A stretch of DNA of 64,000 nt from positions 124,001-188,000 of the forward strand of contig NZ_OBEH01000006.1 in the NCBI RefSeq assembly GCF_900215465.1, given 5' to 3'. Shown here piece after piece: positions 46,750 to 56,098 of the stretch (positions are counted from its first letter, which is position 1; every line of letters begins with the position of its first letter). Made by a program: the position numbers and the translations under genes. The notes under the pieces are model-generated. The model did no database searches and had not been told where the DNA came from. It saw only the letters and a program-made list of their open reading frames with translations. Source of the DNA: Flagellimonas pacifica (lineage in GTDB: Bacteria; Bacteroidota; Bacteroidia; Flavobacteriales; Flavobacteriaceae).

Positions 46750-49324
46750 AACTCACATTGGGGGTAATGCCCAATGAAATGCTTTCCACAGCTTCAATTT
46801 CATTGTCCTCTGTAACTCTATAATATTTGTTCAAACTGTTTTTTCGGTTGGTAATGTTAAGAACCGAAACGCCCGCATTGGCCTTCACAGCTCTACCAAT
46901 ATTGAATTTATAAATGGCCGAGGCATCTACCCTGATATAATCTGGTAATTGGCTGCTATTTGGACTCTTGTAGTTTATTTGAACCGGAAAAATGGAGGTG
47001 TCCAAAGCTAAATCGCCGTCTTGGGGCTCCGTAAATGGTTTTCCGGAACGAAAGTTGGCCCCAAGACCAACTTGTAGATTTTTATACGAATATGTGCCGG
47101 CAAAGGTTAGTGTGTGCCTGATGTCAAGATTGTTGGGGAAACTGTTGGGAACAATGGTTTCAAATGTATAATCGTTTTTATTGTAAGTGTAACTTAACCA
47201 AGTGCTGTAATTGTTCCCTTTTTTATTGATCAAGAATTCCATTCCTTTTACATCATAACTTCCAATTTCCCCGTTAAATTGATTCTGATTTTGGAATCCT
47301 TGGGTGCTTGTGCTTATACCATCTACTTTTTTATAGAATCCTTCCAGACCTAAATAGAAGTTGTTTTTTTCATAATTGATGCCAATGGAACCTTGTTTAC
47401 TTTTTGTAATGGGCAGGGTATCATCATCTGCTAGGGTCCATCTACGTTTTTCTATGCCCAAAAAGTTTTGCTCTAAATCTATGATCTGGTTGGTGGTCTG
47501 ACTTTTGAATTCTCCTAGAATCTCGCCCCTGATATAATTTGCCAATCTAAAACTTAGATTTAACCGTGGCTCTACGAGAAATTTGCTAAAGGTACCCAGG
47601 TTTTCAATATAGTTTATACGCACACCGGCCTTACCTATAAATTTATTGTCATCAGCTTGGTATTCAATTTCTGTATGTGGTGCATGGATTCTAATTACCC
47701 CTTTAATTTCACTATCCAAAAAAGGTTGGGATAGTACCGTTTTGTTTGCGATACCCGTTTCAATGTATTGATAGCCATTGTTCCAATTAAATTTATCGGA
47801 AATAGTATAGTCAGTGTTCAATTTGATTGCATTTTCCAGTACTTGATTATTCTGAAAAAGTAATTGTATTTGGTTATTGAACAAACTTTGGGCATCCAAG
47901 TTGTATCGGGAATAATACACGTTCAAATTAGAAGAAAGCCTATCGGTCCATTGACTTTGCAGCTGTCCGCCCACTGATAAATTGGTCTGAAAGAGGAGAC
48001 TGTTAGTGGTTTCCATGTCGGTCAGATTGTTTTCGGTATAATCAAGATTGTTGGTGATATTGATGAAACTCAACCGTAATTGATGTTGGTCATTGATGTC
48101 GTACAACAATTTTCCTGTAAAGTCATAAAAAAAGAAGCTCTCATTCCTTAAAATTTCATCATCTACAGCAACGTTATTTTGATTGGTAACCTTGCTGTCC
48201 TGGAATGCCCTATCAAAGAATTTACTGTATGTTGGGGTGTTTAAAAAATCGGTAGTGGAACGTCTGGCAGAAAATTGTAGTTCTATCTTATCTGTAACGG
48301 GAATCTGCCCATAAACATCACCACTTATAAAGTTAAAACCAGCTCCTCCGGTAAAATGTGTTGAGAGCTCATTATCCGTTTCCATCTGAATTACACTGCT
48401 TACTCCATCGCCAAAGACTGCCGGGGTACCATTTTTGATTACTGTTATCTTATCTGTTAAATATGGGTTAAATGCTGAAATCAACCCGAAGAAATGCCCG
48501 GATTGGTACATTTTTATGCCGTTCCATAAAATAAGGTTCTGATCATTGGTGCCTCCTCTTACATTGATATCGGATACGGTTTCATCTATGCTTTTGATTC
48601 CTGGAAGTGCTTGCACTGTTTGTAAAATATCTGGCTCAATGAGTCCGGGTAAGATGCCAAACTCAGCTGTATTTAAGGTAATACTGGCATCGGTTTCTTT
48701 GATAATCCCGTTTGTTAGAAATTTGTAGACAATAACCTCTTCTAGCTGTTCATAATGTTGAGCCATCAAGATTTTTGGACACCCTCCTTTTTCTATTAGA
48801 TTTTCTACCGCAATGTACTTTGTATTGTATCCCAGATACCTAACTTTTAATGTGGCATTTCTGGGAATATCGTTCAGTGAAAAAGTGCCGTCTGCAGCTG
48901 TGGTGACAGCTACTTCTGTGCCAAATACCTCAATGGTTGCCCCGGGAATGTTATTCTCCGCAAAGTTGTCCAGTATCTTTCCGCAGATGGTGACCAAGGT
49001 TTTTTTGGTCAAGGTGTAGTAACGATCACTTAGTTTTTGAGTTTTTATCTGAAATTGTACTTCAATGTACGATAGGATGTCGTCAAGAGCTACTAGGTTT
49101 TCAGGAACAGTGATATTAATAGCTTCCAAATCCTCATTAATGAATGAAAATTTGATATCAAACTTGTTTTCAAGAGTTTTGATATATGAAATAAGGGAAG
49201 CAGGTGTTTTTTGCTCATCCTGACCTTGTGTTTTGCATGGCAAGAGAACTAAAAACCCTAGAAAGAGACCAAAAAGACTGCTACGGAGTTTTTTCAGCAT
49301 AGAAAAGCACATTATCACCCTCAA
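46733..49324 (-). CDS. TonB-dependent receptor with N-terminal signalling (STN) domain
   Basis: 863 aa. Start options are ATG at 49324, 49312 or 49300; all overlap the end of the anti-sigma gene. The order is: signal peptide; STN domain (about 45-108) that signals to the FecR partner; carboxypeptidase-regulatory-like domain (about 113-190); plug with LPGIKSIDETVSDINVRGG; barrel to a final Phe (VSFRLHF). This is the FecA-like layout used for cell-surface signalling in Bacteroidota. The gene follows the sigma and anti-sigma genes. The ligand is unknown; no siderophore gene is near. Confidence 0.9.
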   Translation of the reverse strand: MRVIMCFSMLKKLRSSLFGLFLGFLVLLPCKTQGQDEQKTPASLISYIKTLENKFDIKFSFINEDLEAINITVPENLVALDDILSYIEVQFQIKTQKLSDRYYTLTKKTLVTICGKILDNFAENNIPGATIEVFGTEVAVTTAADGTFSLNDIPRNATLKVRYLGYNTKYIAVENLIEKGGCPKILMAQHYEQLEEVIVYKFLTNGIIKETDASITLNTAEFGILPGLIEPDILQTVQALPGIKSIDETVSDINVRGGTNDQNLILWNGIKMYQSGHFFGLISAFNPYLTDKITVIKNGTPAVFGDGVSSVIQMETDNELSTHFTGGAGFNFISGDVYGQIPVTDKIELQFSARRSTTDFLNTPTYSKFFDRAFQDSKVTNQNNVAVDDEILRNESFFFYDFTGKLLYDINDQHQLRLSFINITNNLDYTENNLTDMETTNSLLFQTNLSVGGQLQSQWTDRLSSNLNVYYSRYNLDAQSLFNNQIQLLFQNNQVLENAIKLNTDYTISDKFNWNNGYQYIETGIANKTVLSQPFLDSEIKGVIRIHAPHTEIEYQADDNKFIGKAGVRINYIENLGTFSKFLVEPRLNLSFRLANYIRGEILGEFKSQTTNQIIDLEQNFLGIEKRRWTLADDDTLPITKSKQGSIGINYEKNNFYLGLEGFYKKVDGISTSTQGFQNQNQFNGEIGSYDVKGMEFLINKKGNNYSTWLSYTYNKNDYTFETIVPNSFPNNLDIRHTLTFAGTYSYKNLQVGLGANFRSGKPFTEPQDGDLALDTSIFPVQINYKSPNSSQLPDYIRVDASAIYKFNIGRAVKANAGVSVLNITNRKNSLNKYYRVTEDNEIEAVESISLGITPNVSFRLHF

Positions 49325-50192
49325 TTTTGTAATTCATTCTAGATGGGGTGCTTATACTTTTTAACGCCATTTTCAAGTCTGTGTTGCTAAAAGTTCCGGT
49401 AAATAATAGATTTTTATCAACATTCTCTGTATTTACCACAATATTATATTGTCTTTCGAGTTCGCCAAGAACATAACCAAGGGGGATACGTTCAAATGAG
49501 CTCTCGTTGTCCACCCAGGAAGGCTGAGTAGTATTTGGTGCTGAAGAGGCCATAACTTCCCCATTGATGGCTAAAAAAGAAGCGCCAGCGGGCAATTTAG
49601 TCTCATTACCGTTAAAGATTACACTTACCAATCCTTCAAAACAGGTAACTTCAAAAAATCCTTCACGGTTTTCTACGTTAAATTGGGTTCCTAACACAGC
49701 AACTGTACCATGGGTTGTGGATACGGTGAACTTTTTACCTTTGGCAACCTTAAAGAAAGCCTCACCTTTTAGGGTGATATTTCGTTTTTTGTCCCAATTT
49801 TTTTCACTGTACGAAACTTTTGAACCTGCATTTAATATAATTTCCGAATTATCTGGAAGAATTACTTCTGAACGTTCAGCAAATTGTGTGCTAATGGATT
49901 CATCCAAGCTATTTACATAGAAATAAGAACCAGTAATAAGTAGGGCAACAACGGCCGCAACACGCAAGAATTTCTTGAACGGATTCAGGGCGACCACCTT
50001 TGGTGCATTGCCTGTGCGCTCTTCTTTTAATCTTGATAAAGCTTGGTCAACGTCAAACTCAGGAGCTTTCAAGGAACTTGAAGCCTCTATTATTTTCTGA
50101 TAGGAAGCATATTCGGCGGACTTTTTAAATTCCGCTAGCTCTTGCTCAGAAAGCTCTCCGCTAAGCCATTTTGCCAAATAATTTTCTTGCAT
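49281..50192 (-). CDS. FecR-family anti-sigma regulator
   Basis: 303 aa. The cytosolic N-terminal sigma-binding region is acidic (LAKWLSGELSEQELAEF). One membrane segment lies at about 75-93. The periplasmic FecR domain follows, with RSEVILPDNSEIILNAGSKV, GEAFFKVAKGKKFTVST and VLGTQFNV. The C-terminal part (PLGYVLGELERQYNIVV) is the domain that contacts the receptor's STN. It is transduction partner of the ECF sigma factor and the receptor gene that flank it. Confidence 0.94.
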   Translation of the reverse strand: MQENYLAKWLSGELSEQELAEFKKSAEYASYQKIIEASSSLKAPEFDVDQALSRLKEERTGNAPKVVALNPFKKFLRVAAVVALLITGSYFYVNSLDESISTQFAERSEVILPDNSEIILNAGSKVSYSEKNWDKKRNITLKGEAFFKVAKGKKFTVSTTHGTVAVLGTQFNVENREGFFEVTCFEGLVSVIFNGNETKLPAGASFLAINGEVMASSAPNTTQPSWVDNESSFERIPLGYVLGELERQYNIVVNTENVDKNLLFTGTFSNTDLKMALKSISTPSRMNYKIEGDNVLFYAEKTP

Positions 50193-50269
50193 GATTTCTA
50201 TGCTTTACAATTTAATAACAACTATGTCTATAAAAACCCTACTTTTTAGGAATCTACAATTTCATAACT

Positions 50270-50339
50270 GACAATGAGCAATAATCTCGATACAATTAAT
50301 AATTCATTGTTTATTGGTAATTGTATATTGATTATTGTC
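50270..50339. repeat. Heptad-periodic inverted repeat between sigma and anti-sigma genes
   Basis: Right arm: ATTG at 50306, 50313, 50320, 50327 and 50334, exactly every 7 nt. Left arm: CAAT at 50272, 50279 and 50293, with degenerate units CTCG at 50286 and TAAT at 50300. Units pair in register (position sum 100609 each), and the outer ends GA/TC pair too. Spacer triplets vary. It overlaps the sigma-gene stop codon. Same design as 25712-25794, different unit sequence. Confidence 0.8.
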
Positions 50340-50835
50340 AGATACCGTCAATTTGTTCTCTAAGTGTTTTTAGTGCCAAATGCATCCTTTTTTCAATCGC
50401 TTTTACACTAACCCCTTCCATTTCTGCAATTTCCGCATATTTCTTACCATCAATTCTATTCAATAAGAAGGTTGTTCTTTGGTTTTCAGGAAGATTGTTC
50501 AGCACTTTGTCCAGTTTTTGTTGGTATTCTTTTTCTTCCAATAAGAATTCTGGGGATTCATTTGAAATTTCCAAAGTGGGCTTTGCATACTTCAACCTAA
50601 CCTTTTCTGCTTTGATCACATTAAGATATAGATTGTTGGCCACCGTATATAAATAGGATTTCGCTTTTTCCGGCATTACGTTGGCGCAGTTTTCCCAAAG
50701 CTTAACAAAAGCCTCTTGCACGGCGTCATGGGCCTTTTCTTCGTTTCCAAACTTATAATATATATAGTTGAAAACCGTTTTGGAATTAGTTTTGAATATG
50801 GAGCTAAAAACCTGCTCTTCACAAACATTCTTCAT
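50338..50835 (-). CDS. RNA polymerase ECF sigma factor (FecI-type)
   Basis: 165 aa. Region 2 includes FKTNSKTVFNYIYYKFGNEEKAHDAVQEAFVKLWEN-type sequence, and region 4 NRIDGKKYAEIAEMEGVSVKAIEKRMHLALKTL. This is the Bacteroidota sigma-70 family group paired with FecR. It should be released when the receptor binds its ligand and then transcribe the receptor or the divergent lipoprotein. The promoter on the minus strand is predicted at 50858-50884. Confidence 0.95.
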   Translation of the reverse strand: MKNVCEEQVFSSIFKTNSKTVFNYIYYKFGNEEKAHDAVQEAFVKLWENCANVMPEKAKSYLYTVANNLYLNVIKAEKVRLKYAKPTLEISNESPEFLLEEKEYQQKLDKVLNNLPENQRTTFLLNRIDGKKYAEIAEMEGVSVKAIEKRMHLALKTLREQIDGI

Positions 50836-50857
50836 TTAAGAGGGTTTGTCAGTTGCC

Positions 50858-50884
50858 CAAAGATATTTGAAAAAAATTAACAAA
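50858..50884 (-). promoter_or_regulatory. Candidate promoter of the sigma/anti-sigma/receptor operon
   Basis: On the minus strand, TTTG (50884-50881) and TATCTTTG (50865-50858) with a spacing of about 15. The -7 is a perfect match to the house-keeping consensus. The leader would be only about 17 nt. Confidence 0.5.
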
Positions 50885-50950
50885 AGGGTAGGGTTTTTTC
50901 TTTGAGAGTTGTTTTAGGATTGAATTGTAACCCAAAAAATCCAAATCGTT

Positions 50951-52705
50951 ATGAAAAAGTTGATAAATGGCTTAATGTACATGGCGCTTTTTGCTATGGC
51001 CCTTAACTTTACTTCCTGTCAAGAAGAATTTGAGGAAGTTAATGGGGGTGATGCCCAAGAGACCATTAAAGCCAATTCCACTACAGCTGCATTGATAGAG
51101 AAAACCTCTTCCAATGACGGTTCTTTTGATAATATTGTGGACAGTGCTAGCTGTTTTGCATTAAAATTCCCTTATACCGTTGAGGTTAATGGAGTTCAGA
51201 TTACTATAGATTCCAAAGAAGACCTAGAAACCATTGAAGATATTTTTGATGAAGTTGACGTGGATGATGATATCCTAGAGATTCTTTTCCCTATAACCAT
51301 TACCCTTGCTGATTTTACCGAAATCGTGATTGAAAACAAGGAGCAATTAATAGAAAAGGCAGAAGCATGTTTGGAAGGTGGAGATGATGACGATATTGAG
51401 TGTATCGATTTTGTTTACCCTATAACACTATTTACGTTTGATATTAACAACCAGAAAACAGGAGAAGTTAAGGTAAATAGCGATAAAGAATTAAGAAAGT
51501 TCTTTGATGGATTGGAAGATAATGATTTAGTTAGTATTCAGTTTCCATTGACTTTGAAGAAATTCGATGGCACAGAGATAACTGTCAATAGTAACACGGA
51601 ATTGGCTAGTGCCCTTGAAACGGCAAAGGATGAATGTGATGAGGATGACGATGATGATTTTAATGATGATGATTTTGACGAAGAAAGATTTGATTTTTGT
51701 TTAACCCAGTGCCCATGGCAAGTACGGGAGGTAATAAGGGATGAAACAAATCATACCGAACAATACTTAGAGTACCTAATGAACTTCACCGAGGACGGAA
51801 AAGTTACCGTGAAAGACAGAGAAGGTAACATTCTTAATGGTACTTGGAGTTCTAGTTTTACAGATCGTGGCCCGCTATTGACCTTGGAATTTGAGACACT
51901 TGTTGACTTTAACCTTCAATGGTTGGTATACGAAATAGGAGATCATACCATTAAGTTATATGCAGAAAACGGAAACAAAATAATCCTTAAACAACTTTGT
52001 GAAGATGATATTCCTGAGCCAGATACATTAAGGGAGATTTTGAAAGAATGTGAATGGATCATTAAAAAGGTCAAAAACCAAGGTGAGGAAATTGATAGAC
52101 TTCTTGGGTTTGAATTCAAGTTTTTGCCAGAAGGTGTAGTTACTTTAAGTAACGGAACTTCAACTTCCGAAGGTACTTGGGAGATTGGATATAATAATGA
52201 TCAAGTATTGTCAATGTTGATTACCATGGGAGATGAGCCTGGTGTTAGTTTTGAGTGGCCTTTGAGAGATTTGGACGATTCTAGATTAAAGTTCTATGTA
52301 GATGAAGCGCGTTATGAACTGATCTTGTTGAGGGTATGTGATGACAGTAGCAACGATGGTGATGTTGTTGAAATCAGGACCGCTTTGATGGATGGTACTT
52401 GGAATGTGGCCCAGTACAAAGAAGGCGATGAAGATATGACGGCAGAATTTACTGGATTGGATTTCAATTTTAATGAAATGCACAGCGTAGAGGTAAGTGA
52501 AAACAATGATCCAATTATAACTGGTCTATGGAGAGTATTAAGAAACCGTGATAACAAATTGAAATTCTATTTGAACTTTGCCAATGATGCTAAATTTGGT
52601 AAGATTACAGATGACTGGTATATAGAATCTATAACTGAAAACCGAATTGAACTGGTTCATGAGGATGAAAATTCCACTGAAACCTTGGTTTTTGAAAAAC
52701 CATAA
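50951..52705 (+). CDS. Repeat-built acidic surface lipoprotein
   Basis: 584 aa with lipobox (NFTSC, Cys23). Four N-terminal repeats of about 35-45 residues share the pattern FPhThphxGxEhTh-(N/D)S-x-EL: they begin near residues 73, 113, 156 and 198. A 17-residue Asp/Glu run follows (about 230-246), as in calcium-binding or surface linkers. Three lipocalin-like repeats of ~100 residues follow from about 250, 366 and 480, each starting with a Trp motif (CPWQVREV, CEWIIKKV, GTWNVAQY). It is divergent from the sigma factor and is a plausible regulon member. Ligand unknown. Confidence 0.75.
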   Translation: MKKLINGLMYMALFAMALNFTSCQEEFEEVNGGDAQETIKANSTTAALIEKTSSNDGSFDNIVDSASCFALKFPYTVEVNGVQITIDSKEDLETIEDIFDEVDVDDDILEILFPITITLADFTEIVIENKEQLIEKAEACLEGGDDDDIECIDFVYPITLFTFDINNQKTGEVKVNSDKELRKFFDGLEDNDLVSIQFPLTLKKFDGTEITVNSNTELASALETAKDECDEDDDDDFNDDDFDEERFDFCLTQCPWQVREVIRDETNHTEQYLEYLMNFTEDGKVTVKDREGNILNGTWSSSFTDRGPLLTLEFETLVDFNLQWLVYEIGDHTIKLYAENGNKIILKQLCEDDIPEPDTLREILKECEWIIKKVKNQGEEIDRLLGFEFKFLPEGVVTLSNGTSTSEGTWEIGYNNDQVLSMLITMGDEPGVSFEWPLRDLDDSRLKFYVDEARYELILLRVCDDSSNDGDVVEIRTALMDGTWNVAQYKEGDEDMTAEFTGLDFNFNEMHSVEVSENNDPIITGLWRVLRNRDNKLKFYLNFANDAKFGKITDDWYIESITENRIELVHEDENSTETLVFEKP

Positions 52706-52727
52706 ACGATTTTCCCTATCTTTTTTG

Positions 52728-52759
52728 AAAAGGACGGCTCTCCCCAAAGCCGTCCTTTT
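52728..52759 (+). terminator. Terminator of the acidic lipoprotein gene
   Basis: AAAAGGACGGC pairs with GCCGTCCTTTT (11 bp, 10-nt loop), then TTTTCTTTTTATT. Lies 22 nt after the stop. Confidence 0.93.
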
Positions 52760-52770
52760 CTTTTTATTCT

Positions 52771-52778
52771 TAAATTTG
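52771..52778 (+). promoter_or_regulatory. -7 element candidate of ffh
   Basis: TAAATTTG matches TAnnTTTG exactly and sits 26 nt before the ffh ATG. The -33 region coincides with the preceding terminator and has no TTG, so the match is one-sided. Confidence 0.4.
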
Positions 52779-52804
52779 TCCCTCTTTTAAAATGACATAA
52801 ACAG

Positions 52805-54133
52805 ATGTTTGATAATTTAAGTGAAAAGCTCGATAAAGCACTACACGTCCTTAAGGGACATGGGCAAATAACTGAGATTAATGTTGCAGAAACCCTTAAA
52901 GAAATTAGAAGGGCATTATTGGATGCCGATGTCAATTTTAAGATAGCTAAGGAATTTACCAATAAAGTCAAGGAAAAAGCGCTAGGTCAGAATGTATTGA
53001 CCAGTTTGCAACCTGGCCAATTGATGGTCAAGATTGTAAAGGACGAATTGACCCAATTGATGGGTGGCGATGCGGAAGGAATTGACCTTTCCGGTAACCC
53101 TTCAGTTATTCTGATGTCTGGCCTGCAAGGTTCAGGTAAGACTACTTTTTCGGGAAAATTAGCTAATTACCTTCAAAGCAAGAAGGCAAAGAAACCTCTT
53201 TTGGTAGCCTGTGATGTCTACCGTCCTGCAGCCATAGATCAATTGCATGTGGTAGGGGAGCAAATCGGTGTTGAAGTTTACTCAGATCGTGAAAATAATG
53301 ACCCGGTCAAGATTGCAAAAGCTGGTGTAGCCCATGCAAAAGCCAATGGATGCAATGTAGTTATTATAGATACAGCAGGTCGTTTGGCGGTAGATGAGCA
53401 AATGATGACCGAAATTGCCAACATCCACAAGGCCATTGCGCCTCAAGAAACCTTATTTGTGGTAGATTCCATGACAGGACAGGATGCGGTAAACACGGCC
53501 AAGGCCTTTAACGATGTCTTGAATTTTGATGGGGTTATCCTAACTAAGTTAGATGGTGATACCAGAGGTGGTGCGGCAATATCTATTAAATCGGTAGTAG
53601 ACAAACCTATAAAGTTTATTGGTACCGGTGAAAAAATGGAGGCCATCGACGTTTTCTATCCTTCAAGGATGGCAGATAGGATTCTGGGAATGGGAGATGT
53701 GGTTTCCCTTGTGGAGCGTGCCCAAGAGCAATTTGACGAAGAACAGGCCAGAAAAATCCAAAAGAAGATTGCTAAAAACCGCTTTGGTTTTGATGATTTC
53801 TTGAGTCAGATTCAGCAAATTAAGAAAATGGGGAACATGAAAGACCTCATGGGGATGATACCAGGTGCTGGAAAAGCGTTAAAAGGACTTGATATTGACG
53901 ATGATGCCTTTAAACATATTGAGGCCATTATCCACTCTATGACCCCAGATGAGCGCTCAACTCCATCAAAATTGAACGCCAGTCGTAAAAAACGTATCGC
54001 GACGGGAAGTGGTCGTACCATCCAAGAAGTCAATCAACTGTTGAAACAATTTGAGCAGATGAGCAAAATGATGAAGATGATGCAAGGCGGAGGCGGTAAA
54101 AAAATGATGCAGATGATGCAAAATATGAGATAA
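52805..54133 (+). CDS. ffh: Signal recognition particle GTPase Ffh (SRP54)
   Basis: 442 aa. N domain (1-88), G domain with GLQGSGKTT (106-114), DTAGRL near 190 and TKLDGDTRGGA near 245, then the Met-rich M domain ending in MMKMMQGGGGKKMMQMM. It binds signal sequences and 4.5S RNA at the ribosome exit and delivers nascent membrane proteins to FtsY and SecYEG. folD follows after 42 nt in the same direction and may be co-transcribed. Confidence 0.99.
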   Translation: MFDNLSEKLDKALHVLKGHGQITEINVAETLKEIRRALLDADVNFKIAKEFTNKVKEKALGQNVLTSLQPGQLMVKIVKDELTQLMGGDAEGIDLSGNPSVILMSGLQGSGKTTFSGKLANYLQSKKAKKPLLVACDVYRPAAIDQLHVVGEQIGVEVYSDRENNDPVKIAKAGVAHAKANGCNVVIIDTAGRLAVDEQMMTEIANIHKAIAPQETLFVVDSMTGQDAVNTAKAFNDVLNFDGVILTKLDGDTRGGAAISIKSVVDKPIKFIGTGEKMEAIDVFYPSRMADRILGMGDVVSLVERAQEQFDEEQARKIQKKIAKNRFGFDDFLSQIQQIKKMGNMKDLMGMIPGAGKALKGLDIDDDAFKHIEAIIHSMTPDERSTPSKLNASRKKRIATGSGRTIQEVNQLLKQFEQMSKMMKMMQGGGGKKMMQMMQNMR

Positions 54134-54175
54134 CCCGGATTAACCATCAACCCAGTAAATAACAACCAACCAAAA

Positions 54176-55063
54176 ATGGAGATTCTCGACGGAAAAAAAG
54201 TATCGAACCAAATTAAAGACGAAATAGCCGTTGAGGTGGCCCAAATGAAAGATAGAGGTGAAAAAGTCCCCCATTTGGCAGCTGTTTTGGTAGGAAATGA
54301 TGGGGCTAGTCTTACCTATGTAGGCAGTAAGGTGCGTTCCTGTAAAAAAATTGGTTTCGAATCAACACTGATTCATTTACCTGCAGATACCACAGAGGAA
54401 GAACTTCTTGGACAAGTAGCTGACCTCAATGCAAATCCAGATATTGACGGCTATATTGTGCAGCTTCCATTGCCCAAACACATAGATGAATTGAAAGTGT
54501 TGATGGCAGTTGATTCTGACAAGGATGTAGATGGTTTTCACCCTACAAACTTTGGTAAGATGGCTTTGGATATGGAGTCCTTTATTTCTGCGACACCATT
54601 TGGCATTATGGAATTACTTCGTAGGTATAATGTTGAAACGGCAGGAAAACATACGGTGGTCATTGGCCGTAGCAATATTGTTGGAAGACCTATCAGTATT
54701 TTGATGAGTCAAAAAGGAGAAGCTGCTAATTCAACCGTGACCTTGGCTCATAGCAGAACTAAGAATATTAAGGAATTGACACTTCAGGCGGATATTATTG
54801 TATCAGCATTAGGGGTTCCCAATTTTCTTAAAGCAGATATGGTAAAGGATAATGTAGTGGTCATCGATGTAGGGATTACCCGTGTGGCAGATGAGACCCG
54901 TGAAAGAGGGTATTACATTACAGGAGACGTTGATTTTGAGAGCGTTAGTAAAAAGTCATCATATATTACTCCAGTGCCAGGTGGCGTGGGTCCTATGACC
55001 ATAGCGATGCTGCTTAAAAATACATTGTTGGCTAGAGAAAGGCACAAAGTAAAAATTGACTAA
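54176..55063 (+). CDS. folD: Methylene-THF dehydrogenase / methenyl-THF cyclohydrolase
   Basis: 295 aa bifunctional enzyme. The catalytic Lys lies in [14 protein letters not shown] (YxxxK motif), and dinucleotide binding in [16 protein letters not shown]. The C-terminal signature is [16 protein letters not shown]. It interconverts 5,10-methylene- and 10-formyl-THF for one-carbon metabolism. The last bases overlap the end of a small convergent lipoprotein gene by 4 nt. Confidence 0.98.
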   Translation: MEILDGKKVSNQIKDEIAVEVAQMKDRGEKVPHLAAVLVGNDGASLTYVGSKVRSCKKIGFESTLIHLPADTTEEELLGQVADLNANPDIDGYIVQLPLPKHIDELKVLMAVDSDKDVDGFHPTNFGKMALDMESFISATPFGIMELLRRYNVETAGKHTVVIGRSNIVGRPISILMSQKGEAANSTVTLAHSRTKNIKELTLQADIIVSALGVPNFLKADMVKDNVVVIDVGITRVADETRERGYYITGDVDFESVSKKSSYITPVPGGVGPMTIAMLLKNTLLARERHKVKID

Positions 55064-55212
55064 TTTTTCTCCTCGTTTAAAACCGCTAAATTGCTTTTTT
55101 CTTCCTCATTTGGATTTATAAAATCCAAATCATTTTCACCTTCTTCATTGGTGCAGCCAGATAGTGCTAAAGAAGAAAAACATATCATAATAAATAAAAG
55201 AACAGTTTTCAT
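55060..55212 (-). CDS. Small acidic lipoprotein
   Basis: 50 aa from the ATG at 55212, which gives a complete lipoprotein signal (lipobox LALSGC, Cys20). The mature part is only about 30 residues, mostly Glu, Asp and Asn. The frame continues upstream to 55335 without a better start. Probably genuine because of the signal, but function cannot be guessed. Converges on folD with a 4-base overlap. Confidence 0.55.
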   Translation of the reverse strand: MKTVLLFIMICFSSLALSGCTNEEGENDLDFINPNEEEKSNLAVLNEEKN

Positions 55213-55333
55213 CACAGAATAGATTTGGGGGCTATATTGCCTGTTCAACTGAATATATAACGATTTCAATTTTTGATTCTTGTTTTTTCCACCAATTATT
55301 CGATAACTTGTTGCTGGATTTTGAAAGAATAAC

Positions 55334-55951
55334 ATGGTTAGGAATAAAATTGCATGGTTTGTATTTGCATTTTTGGCAATAATGGTCGGATTTTATCCTC
55401 TGATGTATGTATTTGCTGCAGAACAATCTGGCCTATTACAAGGTAAAGCAGCCGAGTTATTGGCAAGTAAAATCTGGAACATTGGATTTTATGGACATAT
55501 AAGTTTTGGAGGTCTTGCACTACTTACTGGGTGGTCACAATTCAGTAAAAAACTTAGGAGCAGAAGACTAAATCTGCACAGGAACTTGGGTAAAATCTAT
55601 ATTTTATCTGTTTTGGTAAGTGGGGTAAGTGGGATTTACATAGGATTTTTTGCCACAGGTGGAATTATTCCTGCTGCTGGATTCATAAGCTTAGGTACGA
55701 TTTGGCTGTATACCACTTTAAGAGCCTATAAGGCCATTCGTTCCAAAGATTTACAGTTACATCAAGGAATGATGATATACAGTTATGCAGCCTGTTTTGC
55801 AGCGGTGACCCTGCGTATTTGGCTGCCTTTTTTGACCATCGCTTTTGGAGAATTTTTAGTTGCTTACAAAATAGTGGCTTGGCTATGCTGGGTGCCCAAC
55901 ATCATTTTTGCCTATTTCTGGGTAAAACGCAAGGGTATTGCCTTGGTTTGA
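55334..55951 (+). CDS. DUF2306-type polytopic membrane protein
   Basis: 205 aa with about six hydrophobic segments (roughly 5-25, 45-65, 85-105, 115-128, 145-165 and 172-192). HISFGGLALLTGWSQF and LNLHRNLGKIYILSV, with regularly placed His residues, resemble the DUF2306 family of predicted heme- or quinone-related membrane proteins. The function of that family is not established. No neighbour gives a clue. Confidence 0.7.
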   Translation: MVRNKIAWFVFAFLAIMVGFYPLMYVFAAEQSGLLQGKAAELLASKIWNIGFYGHISFGGLALLTGWSQFSKKLRSRRLNLHRNLGKIYILSVLVSGVSGIYIGFFATGGIIPAAGFISLGTIWLYTTLRAYKAIRSKDLQLHQGMMIYSYAACFAAVTLRIWLPFLTIAFGEFLVAYKIVAWLCWVPNIIFAYFWVKRKGIALV

Positions 55952-56098
55952 TTGGGTTTAATACAAGGGCAAAGATTTAACTGGATACTTTCGGAGTATT
56001 ATCCGCAGTTGGAATAGGAAAAATGACCTTATTAACCAGTGCAATAACAAAACTATTTTTTCGTTGAATGTAAGTAAAAACCTACATAATCTTTTTGT

